In this document: in pieces, positions 10,791 to 21,724 of the stretch | Numbering within the stretch: the first letter of the stretch is position 1 | Layout: each line of letters opens with the position of its first letter | Assembly: GCA_025558095.1 (NCBI GenBank) | Contig: JAIVFI010000032.1 | Location: forward strand, 310,001-374,000 | Direction: 5' to 3' | Length of the DNA: 64,000 bases | Source: Hyaloraphidium curvatum | Lineage: Eukaryota; Monoblepharomycota; Hyaloraphidiomycetes; Hyaloraphidiales; Hyaloraphidiaceae | Position numbers and translations under genes: made by a program | Notes under the pieces: model-generated | What the model was told of the DNA's origin: nothing | The model's input: only the letters and a program-made list of their open reading frames with translations | Databases searched by the model: none

Positions 10791-10948
10791 CCTCTCTCGT
10801 ATTCTGAGGGCGGAGTGAGTAGTACGTGATCGAGCATTATTTACTCGGAAAAATGGAAAGAGGCCCACGCGCGTTAGATCTGTCATACATTGAGAGAGCG
10901 GCTTGGTTCCCAATAGAGACCACCGAAGAGATCACATCAGCCATCTTT

Positions 10949-11527
10949 CTACATCTCAATGTGCTCAGCATTGATGTGGACCGCTTGGGCAGCGATTGCT
11001 GCCTGAACGAGGCCCGTCAATGCGACCCCGATCGCCACCACGAACCCGAATGAAGTCGAGCCCGCAACCTCCTTCACCAGGTTCCCGCAAGCAATCCCCA
11101 CCCCCAGGTACGCGGTCCACAGCAGGAAGGGCTGGAGGCTCCGCGCCCACCTCTTCCGCCTCTCCCGGTCCCTCTGGTCTTCCCGCTGCAGCTCCTCCAC
11201 GCGGTCCACCCTTTCTCTGTTCAACACCGCCTCCCGGCACATGGCACGGGCCAGGGCATCACCAGTGGGGTCGTCCTGGAGCTGGGGAGGAGCACGGAGC
11301 TGATATGACTGGCCTGCCCGCAGCACGGCATCGTCCGCCAGGGGCTGCCCCGCCATCCCCAACCCAGCATTGCCCGCGGCACCGGGTGCTGCGAGCAGGT
11401 GCACTTCGGCACGAAGCGCGCGAATGCCGTAGATGCATCCCTGGCGGACCCTGAGCTCCTGCACTGACATGCACCGGACTCGTGCCGTGTCTCCCGACCA
11501 GGAGTTTGACAAGGAAGACTCGTCCAT
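10949..11527 (-). CDS. Small two-helix membrane protein, unknown family
   Basis: A 192-aa protein, start at 11527 (MDESSLSNSW). The N-terminal ~90 residues form a mixed alpha/beta segment ending GQPLADDAVLRAGQSYQLR, which resembles a ubiquitin-like or beta-grasp layout. A charged helix follows (RVDRVEELQREDQRDRERR). Two hydrophobic segments close the protein: PFLLWTAYLGVGIACGNLV, then a Gly/Ala-rich stretch to QAAIAAQAV. This suggests a tail-anchored or hairpin membrane protein with a cytosolic beta-grasp head. I cannot assign a family. It lies on the same strand as the GMC oxidoreductase, 241 bp downstream of that gene's stop. Confidence 0.55.
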   Translation of the reverse strand: MDESSLSNSWSGDTARVRCMSVQELRVRQGCIYGIRALRAEVHLLAAPGAAGNAGLGMAGQPLADDAVLRAGQSYQLRAPPQLQDDPTGDALARAMCREAVLNRERVDRVEELQREDQRDRERRKRWARSLQPFLLWTAYLGVGIACGNLVKEVAGSTSFGFVVAIGVALTGLVQAAIAAQAVHINAEHIEM

Positions 11528-11768
11528 GGCGGACAAGTCGGATTCTGTCTGGTATGTGGGGTTGCTTTTGAGGTGGTGGTGACGGTGTGCGGGGTGACGG
11601 TGCGCGGAATGGGGGCTGTGCCATCGCCGTTTGCAACGATGTCGGGGAGCCATCAATTAGCCGCATTATTCTAGTAGCGACACACTTGAAGCCAATTGCG
11701 GATCCTAAAGGCATCCTGCTCCGGCCCCAGAAAACCTCCGGCAAGAGCATGATGTCCATTTCATACAT

Positions 11769-13985
11769 TCACGCACCGGCCTTGATGACCTTGATCCCGT
11801 TCTCCTCCTTGATCAGATCCGCCGCCTGCCAACATCCCCGTTACTTCTCACGCACCGCAAACACTCCATCCACTCACCCGCTCCGCGACCGCATACGTGG
11901 GCGCATTCGTGTTGCCCGCCGGAATCTCCGGGAACACGCTGGCGTCCACGACCCTCAGCTTCTTCACTCCGCGCACCCGCAGCCTCAGGTCGACGACGGC
12001 GTTGGGATCACCGTCCGGTCCCATGCGGCAGGTACTAGTTGGGTGGAAATTAGTAATAAGCTGGTGAAGAACGGCTCAAAATGTCAAGTCCGAGGTGCCC
12101 GGTCACCGCGCCGGCAACCCACCCGTCTCCGCACGTACTCTTCCAAGTACGCCTCCGACTCTGCCGGATGCGCAATCTCCTCATCCAGCACCTCGCTTTC
12201 CACCAACCCCTTCAACCCGCCCGCCCCCGCAACCGCCCGCCCCATCCTCAGCCCGGCCTTCATCACTTCCAAGTCTCGAGGGTGCCTCAGATACCCCACG
12301 TCCAATTCCGGGTGCTCGAACGGGTCCGCGGAGCGCAGGGTGACGGAGCCCGCGGACCGCGGCTTCAGGAGGATGGGGATGAAGGTGATGGCGTTGCGGA
12401 TCTTGTTGTGCGGGTCCAGGGTGGGGAGGTCCGCGGATTTGGCAAAGAAAAGGGGTGAGCCGTAGAATTGGACGTCGGGGATGGTTTGTTCGGCGTCGAC
12501 GCCCGAGTCGCCAAAGGCCATGACTTGGATCTGCGCCCCGGGAAAGGTAAGGGAGTCGCGGGTGCTGTTGGTGGATCGACCCACGGGGATCACGGAGAGG
12601 AAGCCGGTGCCAAACAGCGTCACCTCGAGACCCTTGGCGATGAACTGCGCGTTGAGACCAAAGTTGAAAGTCCCAGGCTTGGTTGCAAAGCAGTGCTGCA
12701 GGTACGGATGGTCCTGCACAAGGCGCAGCCCAATCAGCCACCACTGCCGGACCCGTCACACAATCCCGACCTTCAAGTTCTTCCCGACCGCAGGCAGATC
12801 GCTGATGCACGGTATTCCGAACCTCTTCAGAGTCGCCGCGGGCCCGATCCCGGAAAGCATGAGCAGCCACGGGCTGTTTATCGCACCCGCGGATAGCACG
12901 ACCTCCTTGCGCGCGCGCACTGTCTGCTCCGGCGCGTTGCGGGCGTCTCCGGCGGTGGCGCCCTGGCGGAGCCGCACGCCCGTGGCGACGTTGTCCGAAA
13001 CGTCGATGCCGGTGACGTACGAATACTGTTTGGGTGCGAGGTTACCTCGACCTTGGCCGGCGTCCCCGCGATCCACACTGGACCCACGGTGGCGATGGTC
13101 AGGTTGCTCCTCTTGTCCGCGCCGGTCCCCTTTATGAACGCCGTGTACGAATCCTGCCTCACCCCCCTGAACACGTTCCACTGCGGCACCACCACGCCGC
13201 GCTCCGTATCGCCGTTGTAGTCCTTGTTGAACCCGCCGAACAGCCCCGAGTCGACCATGGCGCTGAGGAAGTGGGCGTTCCAGGGGTGGAACTTGGACGC
13301 GTTCTCCTCCGGGGTGACGTATGTGACCGTCAGCGGACCCGAGGTGCCGTGCCGGGGCATGGAGAGCGGGGTGCCGTCCAGGGAGCGCAGGGTCTCGGAG
13401 CGCATGAAGTACGGCAGGAGGGTCTTGTACTGGTTGCACCGCGGGTGAGGCCGGGTCCGACGCGCCGGCAAAGAACCCACGTCCCAGCCCACGCAGCCAA
13501 ACTTGGACGCCCACTCGTCGTAGTCTTCCGGCGCGCAGCGCGTGTACATCGATCCATTGATCGAGCTCGTGCCCCCGAGCGCCCGCCCCCGCGGCCAGTG
13601 GTGCACGCGGCCGCGGGTCCCGCCGTCGGGCACCGACCTGAACGCCCAGTCGAACTGCGAGAACCACAGGTTGCCGAGGTTCCTGACGTTCTGCACGTCC
13701 GAGTGGGTGTTGGAGCCGCCGGCCTCGATGAGCAGCACGCTGACGCCCGGGTCCTCAGAGAGCCGCGACGCGAGCACGCAGCCGGCGGACCCGGCGCCCA
13801 CGATCACGACTGCGCGACGGCGGCCCCGCGGTCAGGTCCGTCGGGTGTCTCCCGCGTCTAGACCCACAATCATACTCCTTCCCGTCGACGGCCACCGGCG
13901 CCGGCTGGGACGTCCAGAGCCACCCGGCCGCAGCTGTCGTCGTCGCGCCGGCCGCGTACAGCTTCGTAGAGAGCCGCCGGAACAT
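11769..13985 (-). CDS. GMC-family FAD oxidoreductase (choline dehydrogenase-like)
   Basis: FAD-dependent alcohol oxidase/dehydrogenase, 624 aa in seven exons: 13985-13868, 13809-13481, 13429-13088, 13025-12771, 12713-12123, 12060-11878, 11825-11769. All six introns are 51-62 nt. Joins restore family motifs: [11 protein letters not shown] (FAD loop, GAGSAG 44-49), [34 protein letters not shown] and AERAADLI. The PROSITE-type segment [13 protein letters not shown] and the C-terminal His and Asn ([15 protein letters not shown]) typical of GMC catalysis are present. An N-terminal hydrophobic stretch (residues ~10-27) may be a targeting or anchor peptide. The substrate could be a primary or fatty alcohol, choline or an aryl alcohol. 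It is divergent from the membrane-protein gene starting at 14250. Confidence 0.93.
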
Positions 13986-14249
13986 GGCGAAGGGGTGGAG
14001 CAGAGTGGCGGCGGCGGCAACTCGCCACTCTCAGAGAAACACAGCCTCGCGCCAGCGTCACCGCCAATCCACCTTCCGCGACGCTAGCGACATCAGGGCC
14101 TCCGTTTCGACGTATCATTTAGCTCAGAAGGATAACCATCGTCGTCGCCAGCATCGTCCGGGATGCTCTGTGTTTGGCCGCCGTGATCGACGCCCGATCG
14201 CGCGTCCCTGCATGTCTCCAACCCACCTGTGCGCGTTCCTCAGAGAGAT

Positions 14250-15786
14250 ATGGACGCGAGGGAGCCCGGCGCCGAGGACCGAAAGCCCCTGTTCACGGCG
14301 ACGGAATGGCGCGCCATATTCCCCGCCGAGCCGCGGCAGCCTTGGCGCCTCTCCGGCGCGCCCGCGATCCCCGCCTCCGCCGACGCTGACGGCTCCCCGC
14401 TCTCGCTCGCCGCGATGCTGCGCGCGCTGGCGCCGTACCCGGCCCTCTGCACATCCCTCCGCGTGCAGCGTGCATTCGGCACGTTTTCGCGCGCGTTTCA
14501 TCCCCTCGCGGCAACCGGTCTCGTGCTTGCGCTCGTCGTCGCGTCGCTCCCGTGGGTGTTCAACGACGGGCGCTACGGCGCCGCGCAATTCGGCACGTAC
14601 GCGGCGACGATGGTCGCGGCGTTCTGCGGCAACTTCGCGATAAGTGCCGTCACCTCCCGCCGGCAGGGCCCCGCCGCCGAGAACCCGCTGGACACGCACG
14701 GGTTGGCGCCCGTCGCCAGGTGGCGGATGCTTGTCGATGCCGGCGAGACTGGGCCTGGATCCGCGAATCCCGCGCGCAGTGCATTGGTGGCCCACGATCC
14801 AGACGACCGGGCGTGCCCGTGCGACGGCGGCGGGTGCTGCGGCGCCATCCCAGCCAGGGTCTTGTGGAGCTGGCTGCTCAAGAACCTGGCCACGGCGACT
14901 TTCGCTTTTGTCTGCACCGGCATCTTTATGCTGTGGTCGTCCATCGTCACGTTCGGAGCCCGCACATGGACCACTCCGTGGTCCACTGCCGTGGCTGGCG
15001 CCACGCGTAAGTGGGAACCGCTCAGGCGTGTTCCTGCTAATGCTTTGCCTGCGAGTGATTCTCTTTGCGGTGGGGCAGTACGTGGCCTTCAACTTCAGCA
15101 TGTTCCCCGAAACCATCCCGGGCTTCGAGCTCGTCTCCCGCATCACGGACAGGGCCATCAAGTTGCAGCTCACGGACCTTCTACAGCGGTACCGCGCCGA
15201 GCTTGCTGCCGCGGACGACGCGGACCTCCCGGAGAACCTCTCGCGGCACGAACCGTACACCCGACTCCACCCCTGGGTCGTAGCCGCCGCCTCGGAGCGC
15301 GTGGCCGGCCTGTTCCACTCGCAGGTCTGGCACTCAGTCAGCATCGCGAGCTACGTCGTCTACAATTCCGTCTACATCGCCACCGGCTCCTGCATCACCC
15401 TCGGCTTCCTCCTCGCCTTCCTGTACTCGCTCCTCTCCCTGGTGCACGACCTCGTCGTGGTCGCGGCCGGCAACGCGCACCTCGACTCGGCCGCGGCGCT
15501 GTACCTCGCCGCTCGCACCGAGGCCCTGGAGCTCTCGGCGTCGGCGGCGGCGCGCCCCGGCCCGCGTGCGGGAGTGCTTGCGGCGGCGCTGGCGCGGCAC
15601 GCCGATGTGCTCGGGGCGTATGCGCGCATCGCGGACGTGGGGACGCGGTTCCTCGGGTTCAGGGTGTCGTACGGGGCCGTGAGGACGCTGTGCGTGACGG
15701 GGTTGACGGTCGCGTTCGGCGTCTGGAGCGTGCTCAGGGGGGCGGGTGTGTTTGTGACGGTCGAGTCGGTTTGCCCAAGCGGGTAG
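14250..15786 (+). CDS. Orphan multi-pass membrane protein, copy A
   Basis: A 495-aa protein, exons 14250-15006 and 15056-15786. The intron has a GTAAGT donor, a CTAAT branch sequence and a GAG acceptor. I do not recognise the family, but a clear paralogue lies at 25043-26566. Shared features are an acidic N-terminus leading to a W-x-A-x-(F/L)-P segment, two hydrophobic hairpins, a Cys-rich patch (CPCDGGGCCGAIPARV), a WTTPWS loop, a helical linker, two more hydrophobic segments and a C-terminal RFLGF-x-V-x-YGAVRT block ending VFVTVESVCP. About six to eight membrane segments are predicted. The Cys patch could bind metal or form disulfides. Function is unknown. Confidence 0.75.
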
Positions 15787-15850
15787 CTCCTCGACGGAGG
15801 CCGGATTGGTACAGAAAGCTGGGAGGCGTTACAGTTCGTCGGAGAGACCG

Positions 15851-16282
15851 TCATGCCGGAACGATCTGCTTCGTGACCCTCACGAGCGCCGCTGCCTCTC
15901 CGCCCTGCCGAGCCTCCACCTCCACGAACGCCAGCGCCCTCCCGGCCCTCCTCACCGTGGCCACCAGCTCCACGTCCTGCCCCGCCCTCATCGGCCTCAA
16001 AAACTGCGCGTGCAGGTCCGCGGTCACCGCGAACGCGTCCCGCGGTATCGTCGGCAAAAGCGCGATCATGGCCGCCGGTTCCGCGAGGAGGGAGACAAGG
16101 CCGCCGTGCACAGTGGTGCCGCTCGGGCCCAGCGCCGGGGGTGTAGCGGGGAACCTGAGGGTCGCGCGACCGGGGGAGACGTGCACGGCTTCGAGGGCGA
16201 AGAGGCGGTGCGCGGGGAGACCGAGCACGTTGGCGATGGTTGATTCGAGTTCGGCGCCGGTGCGCGGTTCGGGGGGCGGCAT
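15851..16282 (-). CDS. Hotdog-fold thioesterase (PaaI/ACOT13-like)
   Basis: Predicted acyl-CoA thioesterase, 143 aa, start at 16282 (MPPPEPRT), single exon, usual length for the 4HBT family. Visible motifs are the VHGGLVSLLAE segment, corresponding to the HGG helix that carries the active-site acid, then alternating strands ADLHAQFLRPMRAG and FVEVEARQG typical of the hotdog core. It would hydrolyse acyl-CoA or aryl-CoA in cytosol or mitochondria. An open frame extends upstream to 16450, but that part overlaps the divergent ORC3 leader region and lacks similarity. Substrate is not inferable. Confidence 0.85.
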   Translation of the reverse strand: MPPPEPRTGAELESTIANVLGLPAHRLFALEAVHVSPGRATLRFPATPPALGPSGTTVHGGLVSLLAEPAAMIALLPTIPRDAFAVTADLHAQFLRPMRAGQDVELVATVRRAGRALAFVEVEARQGGEAAALVRVTKQIVPA

Positions 16283-16467
16283 CGCGGTCCGGCGCGTTCC
16301 GAGCCGGTCTCGGATAGGTAGAAGCCGCTTTAGGCGTGCTTTCCTCTCGGACAAGGAGCGCGCAGCTTCCGCTTGCGGCTGTTCGAAAGAATGGAGCAAA
16401 GCGCGTCGCGGCGGCAAACGCGCGGCGACACCGTCCACGCGAACCCGCAATCCCCGCCAACACCGCG

Positions 16468-19062
16468 ATGCTCGGCGCGGCGCCCGCCGGCCCCTCGTCG
16501 GGCTCCTCGTCCGGCGCGTCGTCGCCGCCGCCGGCGCGCGATCCCCCCGCGGGGCTCATCTCGTCGGCCGCGACGCTCACCGAGGTCGGCGCCGAATTCC
16601 CGCCGGCCCCCGCCGCCCCTCACCGCGCCCCCCGCAGGGCGTCTCCGTGCGGCTGCCGCCCGGCTTGGCCGCCGCCGCGGGCTCAAAGCGCAAGCGGGGG
16701 CGGGCGTCGTCGCCGCCGCGGCACGCCGGGACGGCCGTCCCCGTCGACTCGCCGGGGTTCCCGCCGCGGGCGGAGCGCAGGTTCAAAGAGCCCGCGGCGC
16801 TGGCGAGGATGAGGGAGGAGAGGTACCGCGCGGCATGGGGCCGCGCTGAGGCCAGGATCAAGGTGAACGAGCCCAACTTCCTTGCCGGCCCACACCTGCT
16901 CACCCCGTGCCACCCGCGTCGCCCCTCTCACACGCGGGAACAGTCCGCACAACACAGCGTGCACGCCGCCGCGCTGGCCCGCATCGCCGCATTCGCGCTC
17001 GACCCGCCCGCCCCCACGCCGACGCCCACGCTGCCCACGCTGCTCGTCGCCACGCGCTCGCCCGCCCCGTCGACCTACGTCCCGCCCGTGCTCGACGAGC
17101 TCAAGGGCCGCGCGCTGTGCGCCGTGCTGTACCCCAAGGACTGCAAGGACACCAAGGCCGCCTTCTCGGCGCTGTCGCGCGGCCTGCGCGAGGCGGCTGC
17201 TGGGTTCCTCGGCGCAGTGCAGGACGGGGGGGAGGACAGCGACGGCGAGGACGACCTGGGCTACTCCCTCGCCGCCGCTCGGCCGGCCCGCGGCAAAGCC
17301 CGCATCCCCGAATGGGACCCCGCGTGGGCCCTGGCCTGGTGGAAGCTCGTCTCTTCCTCCTTCGCGCGCAAGGACCAAATCCCCCCGCCAGTGCTGGTCA
17401 TCCTCCCCTCCCTTCCCAACTTCCCGCAACTCCCCGCGCTGCTCCACGCCCTGCACTCCCTCTCTTCCACCCTCCCCCTCCGGCTGCTCGCGTTCCCGCA
17501 CGGCGCCGACCCCGCGGAGCTCCTCCCGCACCGCTCCCTGGCGCTGCTGGACGTACAGCGCGCGCGTATGCAGGGGGGGACCGAGGCGGTGTGGGGGGGA
17601 TGGCTGGGGGTGCCGCTGGTGGGGCCCAACGGGACCGACGTGCCGATGGACGTGGGATCGTTGGAGGTGGGGGTGGGGAGGAGGGTCATGGCGTTTCTGC
17701 AGCACAGGGCGGCGGATTGGGAGGGCGGGGACGGGCTGCCCATGGGCCTCAAGGTACCTCGCTCGGGACGGATTGGTGCCGCCGATCGGTAGGCTGATTG
17801 CCCCGGTTCGCAGTTCGCGACGATGCAGCACTACTACGAGAACCCGCTCTCGGTGCTCTGCCTACCGCCCGGGTGCGACGCCGACGCCGAGATCGACGCG
17901 ATCGTGTCCGAGATCGAGCGCGCCGGCGCGGTGGACGAGTACGCCGGCCTGCTGGCCGAGCTCGGCAGCGGCTCCCTGTCGCGCTTCCTCGCCGCGGCCG
18001 AGTCCCGCCCCCCCTCGAAGGACTCGGACCTCGCCTGCCTCCTCCGCCTCGCCGCCTCGCTCCCCACGTACCCCCCGCCCCGCGGCCGCAAGACCGACCT
18101 CCGTCCCCTCTTCTCCCCCCTCGTGCTGCACCTCTCGTCCCTCCTCGCGCGCCTGCGCCGCTCCTGGCGCGCCCTCGCGCTGCTCGCGTCGCGGTGCGGC
18201 ATGCGACTGACCGCCGAGGGCTGGCTGATGCTCCTGGAAGGCACGCTGGCGGGGTCGACGTGGTGGAACCGCGCGTGGGGGGAGGTGGGCAAGTGGGACC
18301 GCAAGAACTGGGACGGGATGCTTGCGGATCTGGAGGGGGTGGAGGGGTTCGCCTCCAAGGCCGGGGAGCTCCGCGGGGAGCTGGCCTCGTTCGACGAAGA
18401 AGAGGACCTGCGCCCCCGCGCGGCGGGGTGGGTCGGCACCGCCTCCTCGCGCACCACCTCGCGCTCCCTCCGCGCCCGCGAGGACGAGGAAGCGCGGAAG
18501 GCGGCGCAGGGCGGGATCGAGGGGTGGCGCTGGGGCGCGGGGAGGTGGCTCGAAGGGGAGCTGAGGGAGGGCTTGGCGAGCCCGATGGGGTGGCCTTTCG
18601 GGGAGGTGGTGCTGGTGGATTCGGTGGGCGTCGTGGAGAAGGTTGGTTGCCTTTGCCGCGGAGTGCGTGCATTATCGCGGCTGACGGTGCGTACAGCACT
18701 TTGCGCCCCCGATCAGGGCGTGCCTCCACACGGCCCTCGGCAAGCCCTCGCCGACCTACCTCGCGTGCGCGTGCTGCCCCGACGACCAGCTGCGCGCGAC
18801 CATGGGCGACCCGCAGATCGCCTACCGCCTGCACCTCGAGCACGGGCGCATGGTCAACCTGGCCGACTGGGCGGTGCAGTTCCGCGACGTCGTCAACGGG
18901 TCCGTCGAGCGGAAAGAGGAGGAGGATGGGGGCGAGGAGGCCGAGTGGAGGGCCAAGGAGGTGCACGCGCGGTTCGTGCGGAGCGCGAGCGAGCTGCAGT
19001 TCGTGGGGCTGGTAAAGAGGACCAACAGGCGCAAGGACCACGTGGTCAAGGCGCAGATGTAG
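16468..19062 (+). CDS. ORC3: Origin recognition complex subunit 3
   Basis: Subunit of the ORC that marks replication origins and helps load the MCM helicase in the nucleus. 781 aa in five exons: 16468-16584, 16638-16862, 16944-17753, 17814-18641, 18697-19062. Diagnostic blocks are ERYRAAWGRAEARIK (N-terminal helix), FATMQHYYENPLSVL, FAPPIRACLHTALG followed by a C-x-CC pair, the winged-helix segment QIAYRLHLEHGRMVNLADW, and the C-terminal ELQFVGLVKRTNRRKDHV. The last two match the ORC3 consensus closely. The second intron (16863-16943, 81 nt) is in frame and could be retained, but its removal aligns the helix better. Acidic inserts (DGGEDSDGEDD and others) are expected in the ORC3 insertion region. 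Confidence 0.9.
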
Positions 19063-19331
19063 AAGAGGGGGATAGATGCTTGATTCTGGATGCGAGTAAT
19101 GCAAGTTGGCGACCGCAAGGCGAGGATTAACCGACGACACCTGTCCCCGTCGAGTCGGGCGGGATCCTTAGCATCTATCTTTAGATGTCGTACGCAAGTG
19201 ACAAAGCTCTGCCCGGTCAGCGAGTTAGGGGTATGTGGCATGATGGTGCGGTCCTATTCGAAAGTGCAAGCCCAGGAGGAACCAATTGGCGGCGAGTTCG
19301 GAGAAGAAGATATTGGTTCTATAGATTTCCA

Positions 19332-21299
19332 TCACGAAGCCGTTAGAAACAGTATCGCGACGGTAATGACCGGCAGCGCAAATGGAGGGACCGATCCCGC
19401 ACTCCGAGCACCAGAAAGACTTCCCTCGCCCTGGGTATCCGCCGTCGTCCTCGTCGGGCTGGCCACGGTAGCGCCGCTCGAAGTCGGACACTGGGGAACC
19501 GCAGACTGCTCCCCACTGAGCACCCCGAAAGCCCTCGCGCACCAGCCGTCCGCTCGTTCCGGGCAGACCATCCCGCCGCCTTCCGCCGATGGCTTGGGTT
19601 CCCCTGGCGCGAGCATGGCGCACGCCTGATCCGAGTACCACGAGCACCGCTGGGTATCGGGGCCGCGACACTGCGCCACAGGGCCGGCTGCGCGAACCGC
19701 GACGAAGTTGCCCTTATCCGCGCAGGAGCGGATGCAGATCCAGCTCGACGTCGTCGGTGTCGGCGTGACGGGCGCTTGCGTAGTGGAGGTGCCTTGCCCC
19801 TGCACGATCGTCGCTGCGGCTGCCTGCGACCTAGCTTTGGTCGACATCTCGGTGGTGGTTGACTGGTCGTTGGCATAGTCCCAGTCTGGATGCTCGGAAA
19901 AGCTCCGCAGCAACCTCGCGCACCAGGCCTCCGTACATGGGCAGACGCAGGCGGTACCACCGGCCAGCTCCGTTGGGCTGCACACCGCACCGCCCGAGCC
20001 GTCCTCTCGAGCGGGGGCCGCCCGCCCGCATCCGCGCGCATCCGCCCTCCGGCAAACGAACGGCCATGCCACCTGAATGGTACAGTTCCCGTCCTTATAC
20101 GACCAGCAATTTCCAGCATCAGGCCCGCGGCATTGCAGCGTGTTGCGGCCGTCGGCATCCACGAGCCGCCCCTTAACGTACCCGTCACAGATCACATTGT
20201 GCAGGCAGTGCCAGTCCGAGCGCGGTGACACGGTGCGCACCGGGCCGGGGGTCGTGGTGGTAGCCGTGCGCGTTGGCGTCATTGGGCTCGCGATCCCGGG
20301 GCATTCGTAGTTCGGCGCGATCCCGCGGAGGACGGCGTCCGCGGCGAGCTTGCACCACCCTAATTCCGTCTGCTTGCAGGTGAAACCCGCGGCGCGGTCG
20401 CCGTAGGTGTTTGGCTCAGGCTCGCCAGGGGCGAGGGTGGACAGACTCATCTCCGTGTACCAGGAGCACCGCGAGCCCTCCCAATCCGGCCCGTGGCACA
20501 TCACCCCGAATCCGGCGCGCCTGACCCGGAGGTAGTTGCCCTTGTCCTCACACGAGCGGATCGCGATCCAGGGCCCGAAGAATGTATCGTTGCTCGATGT
20601 CTCCGTCACATCCGGGCACGCGTCCGGTTTCTTGGGGTAGAGCAGGTCAGAAACAACTGAACTACTTGCCTCCCCACAGAAGCTGTAATCTTCTTTCCAC
20701 TCGTAGCCGTAGTGTGCTTCATTGACGTTGACACTCTTGCCGTTGCAAAGGGCACCGCCGCCAGCGACCGGATCCCCGTTCTGAGCCTGGGTGCAGAAGG
20801 GATCCGAGAACAAGCTACATTCCCCATCAGACGGGCCGGTGCACCGCACGTGAAGCGGGTATTCTCCGCCGCTGCTGTATTTCGAGGCATCACTCCTGAA
20901 CCCTGCCCGGATCCACAGGCAACCCAGCGATGGAGCCCGGACACACGAGCCGTCGCCGTTGTACTTGCCGCACGCAAAACCCCACTGCGAGCGGGCGGCC
21001 AGGCGGCGCCGGCCGTAGTTGGCGAACGGGCCGCCGTCGCACCACCCGACGCACTGCGAGGCCAAACCGGGGCTCTCTGTCCGGCAGACCAGGAATCCCG
21101 TGGCGGGGTCCACGACCTCCTTTGTCAGAACATAGCCGGAGCTGGTGGCGCCTGCCTGCGCCGGGAGGTCGAGCATCGCGGCGAGCAGGGTGCCCGCGGT
21201 GACCACGGCGCCCGCTGCGCGGCACAGGGCGGTGGCCCGGGACCGGTGCCGCTGGGATCGCTTCGGAGAGGTGTCCTTCGGGTTTCTCTTGCAGTCCAT
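19332..21299 (-). CDS. Secreted modular Cys-rich protein, likely GPI-anchored
   Basis: A 655-aa single-exon protein, start at 21299. A basic N-terminus and hydrophobic stretch (AAGAVVTAGTLLAAMLDLP) act as signal peptide. The body consists of about four Cys-rich modules of ~110-150 residues sharing a C-x-GPD-x(3-6)-C core (CTGPSDGEC, CHGPDWEGSRC, CRGPDAGNC, CRGPDTQRC), two with a following LAPGEPxP tail. Modules are joined by Thr/Pro-rich, probably O-glycosylated linkers. The C-terminus is a short hydrophobic tail (FALPVITVAILFLTAS) after a small-residue region, typical of a GPI signal. Function is unknown, and an adhesin, lectin-like or wall protein is plausible. It is divergent from another small secreted Cys-rich gene at 21725. 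Confidence 0.75.
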   Translation of the reverse strand: MDCKRNPKDTSPKRSQRHRSRATALCRAAGAVVTAGTLLAAMLDLPAQAGATSSGYVLTKEVVDPATGFLVCRTESPGLASQCVGWCDGGPFANYGRRRLAARSQWGFACGKYNGDGSCVRAPSLGCLWIRAGFRSDASKYSSGGEYPLHVRCTGPSDGECSLFSDPFCTQAQNGDPVAGGGALCNGKSVNVNEAHYGYEWKEDYSFCGEASSSVVSDLLYPKKPDACPDVTETSSNDTFFGPWIAIRSCEDKGNYLRVRRAGFGVMCHGPDWEGSRCSWYTEMSLSTLAPGEPEPNTYGDRAAGFTCKQTELGWCKLAADAVLRGIAPNYECPGIASPMTPTRTATTTTPGPVRTVSPRSDWHCLHNVICDGYVKGRLVDADGRNTLQCRGPDAGNCWSYKDGNCTIQVAWPFVCRRADARGCGRAAPAREDGSGGAVCSPTELAGGTACVCPCTEAWCARLLRSFSEHPDWDYANDQSTTTEMSTKARSQAAAATIVQGQGTSTTQAPVTPTPTTSSWICIRSCADKGNFVAVRAAGPVAQCRGPDTQRCSWYSDQACAMLAPGEPKPSAEGGGMVCPERADGWCARAFGVLSGEQSAVPQCPTSSGATVASPTRTTADTQGEGSLSGARSAGSVPPFALPVITVAILFLTAS

Positions 21300-21724
21300 T
21301 GTTCGTTCGTGAAAATGTGTTTGCGGAATGTCTTTGGTCCGTAGTCATCCGTGTGGAGTCAGATCTCTTAGGGTGCGCTGTTCCAGCGTACGCGGACGAG
21401 CGGCGACTGCACGATCTCTATCACAGGCGCTGAGCGCCCCCCAACCCCGATACATCACGCCATACACATTGAATTCGGGGAAGAGGGGAGGGGTTAGATG
21501 GTGTGGAGTCATCCTTCCGTCGGTGGCGGAGCCTCCTTGCCATCCCAAGCATCCCAATAGCATGTGAAAGGGACAGCGGCCCCTTTCACGCTCCGGCCTG
21601 CTGCCCAGGAGCCCCGGAGAGGAGGATGAAGGCACGATCGCGCGCAGGGGCGCGATCGGAGGGGAGGAGGAGGATAGTTAGATTGTCACATGTATTGTCG
21701 CCAGTCATCGCCGCGCCCAGCAAG
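21300..21724. promoter_or_regulatory. Divergent intergenic region between two secreted Cys-rich protein genes
   Basis: A 425-bp spacer between outward-facing start codons. It should carry both promoters, so the two secreted proteins could be co-expressed. I see no canonical TATA box or named operator. No convincing coding frame is present. Confidence 0.45.

Noticed and set aside
10153-10818. Long plus-strand frames over the Ala-rich gene
   Set aside because: They are Arg/Pro/Ala shadow frames of GC-rich sequence with no domain. The minus-strand frame has the better start context and residue mix, although its own status is not certain.
13026-13045. A 20-nt intron in the GMC oxidoreductase
   Set aside because: A 62-nt intron (13026-13087) with a GTGGGT donor removes a non-conserved stretch and restores NLTIATYSYVTG.
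15007-15025. A 19-nt intron (GTAAGT to CTCAG) in orphan membrane protein A
   Set aside because: Too short. A 49-nt intron (15007-15055) with a CTAAT branch and GAG acceptor keeps frame and makes the loop length match the paralogue.
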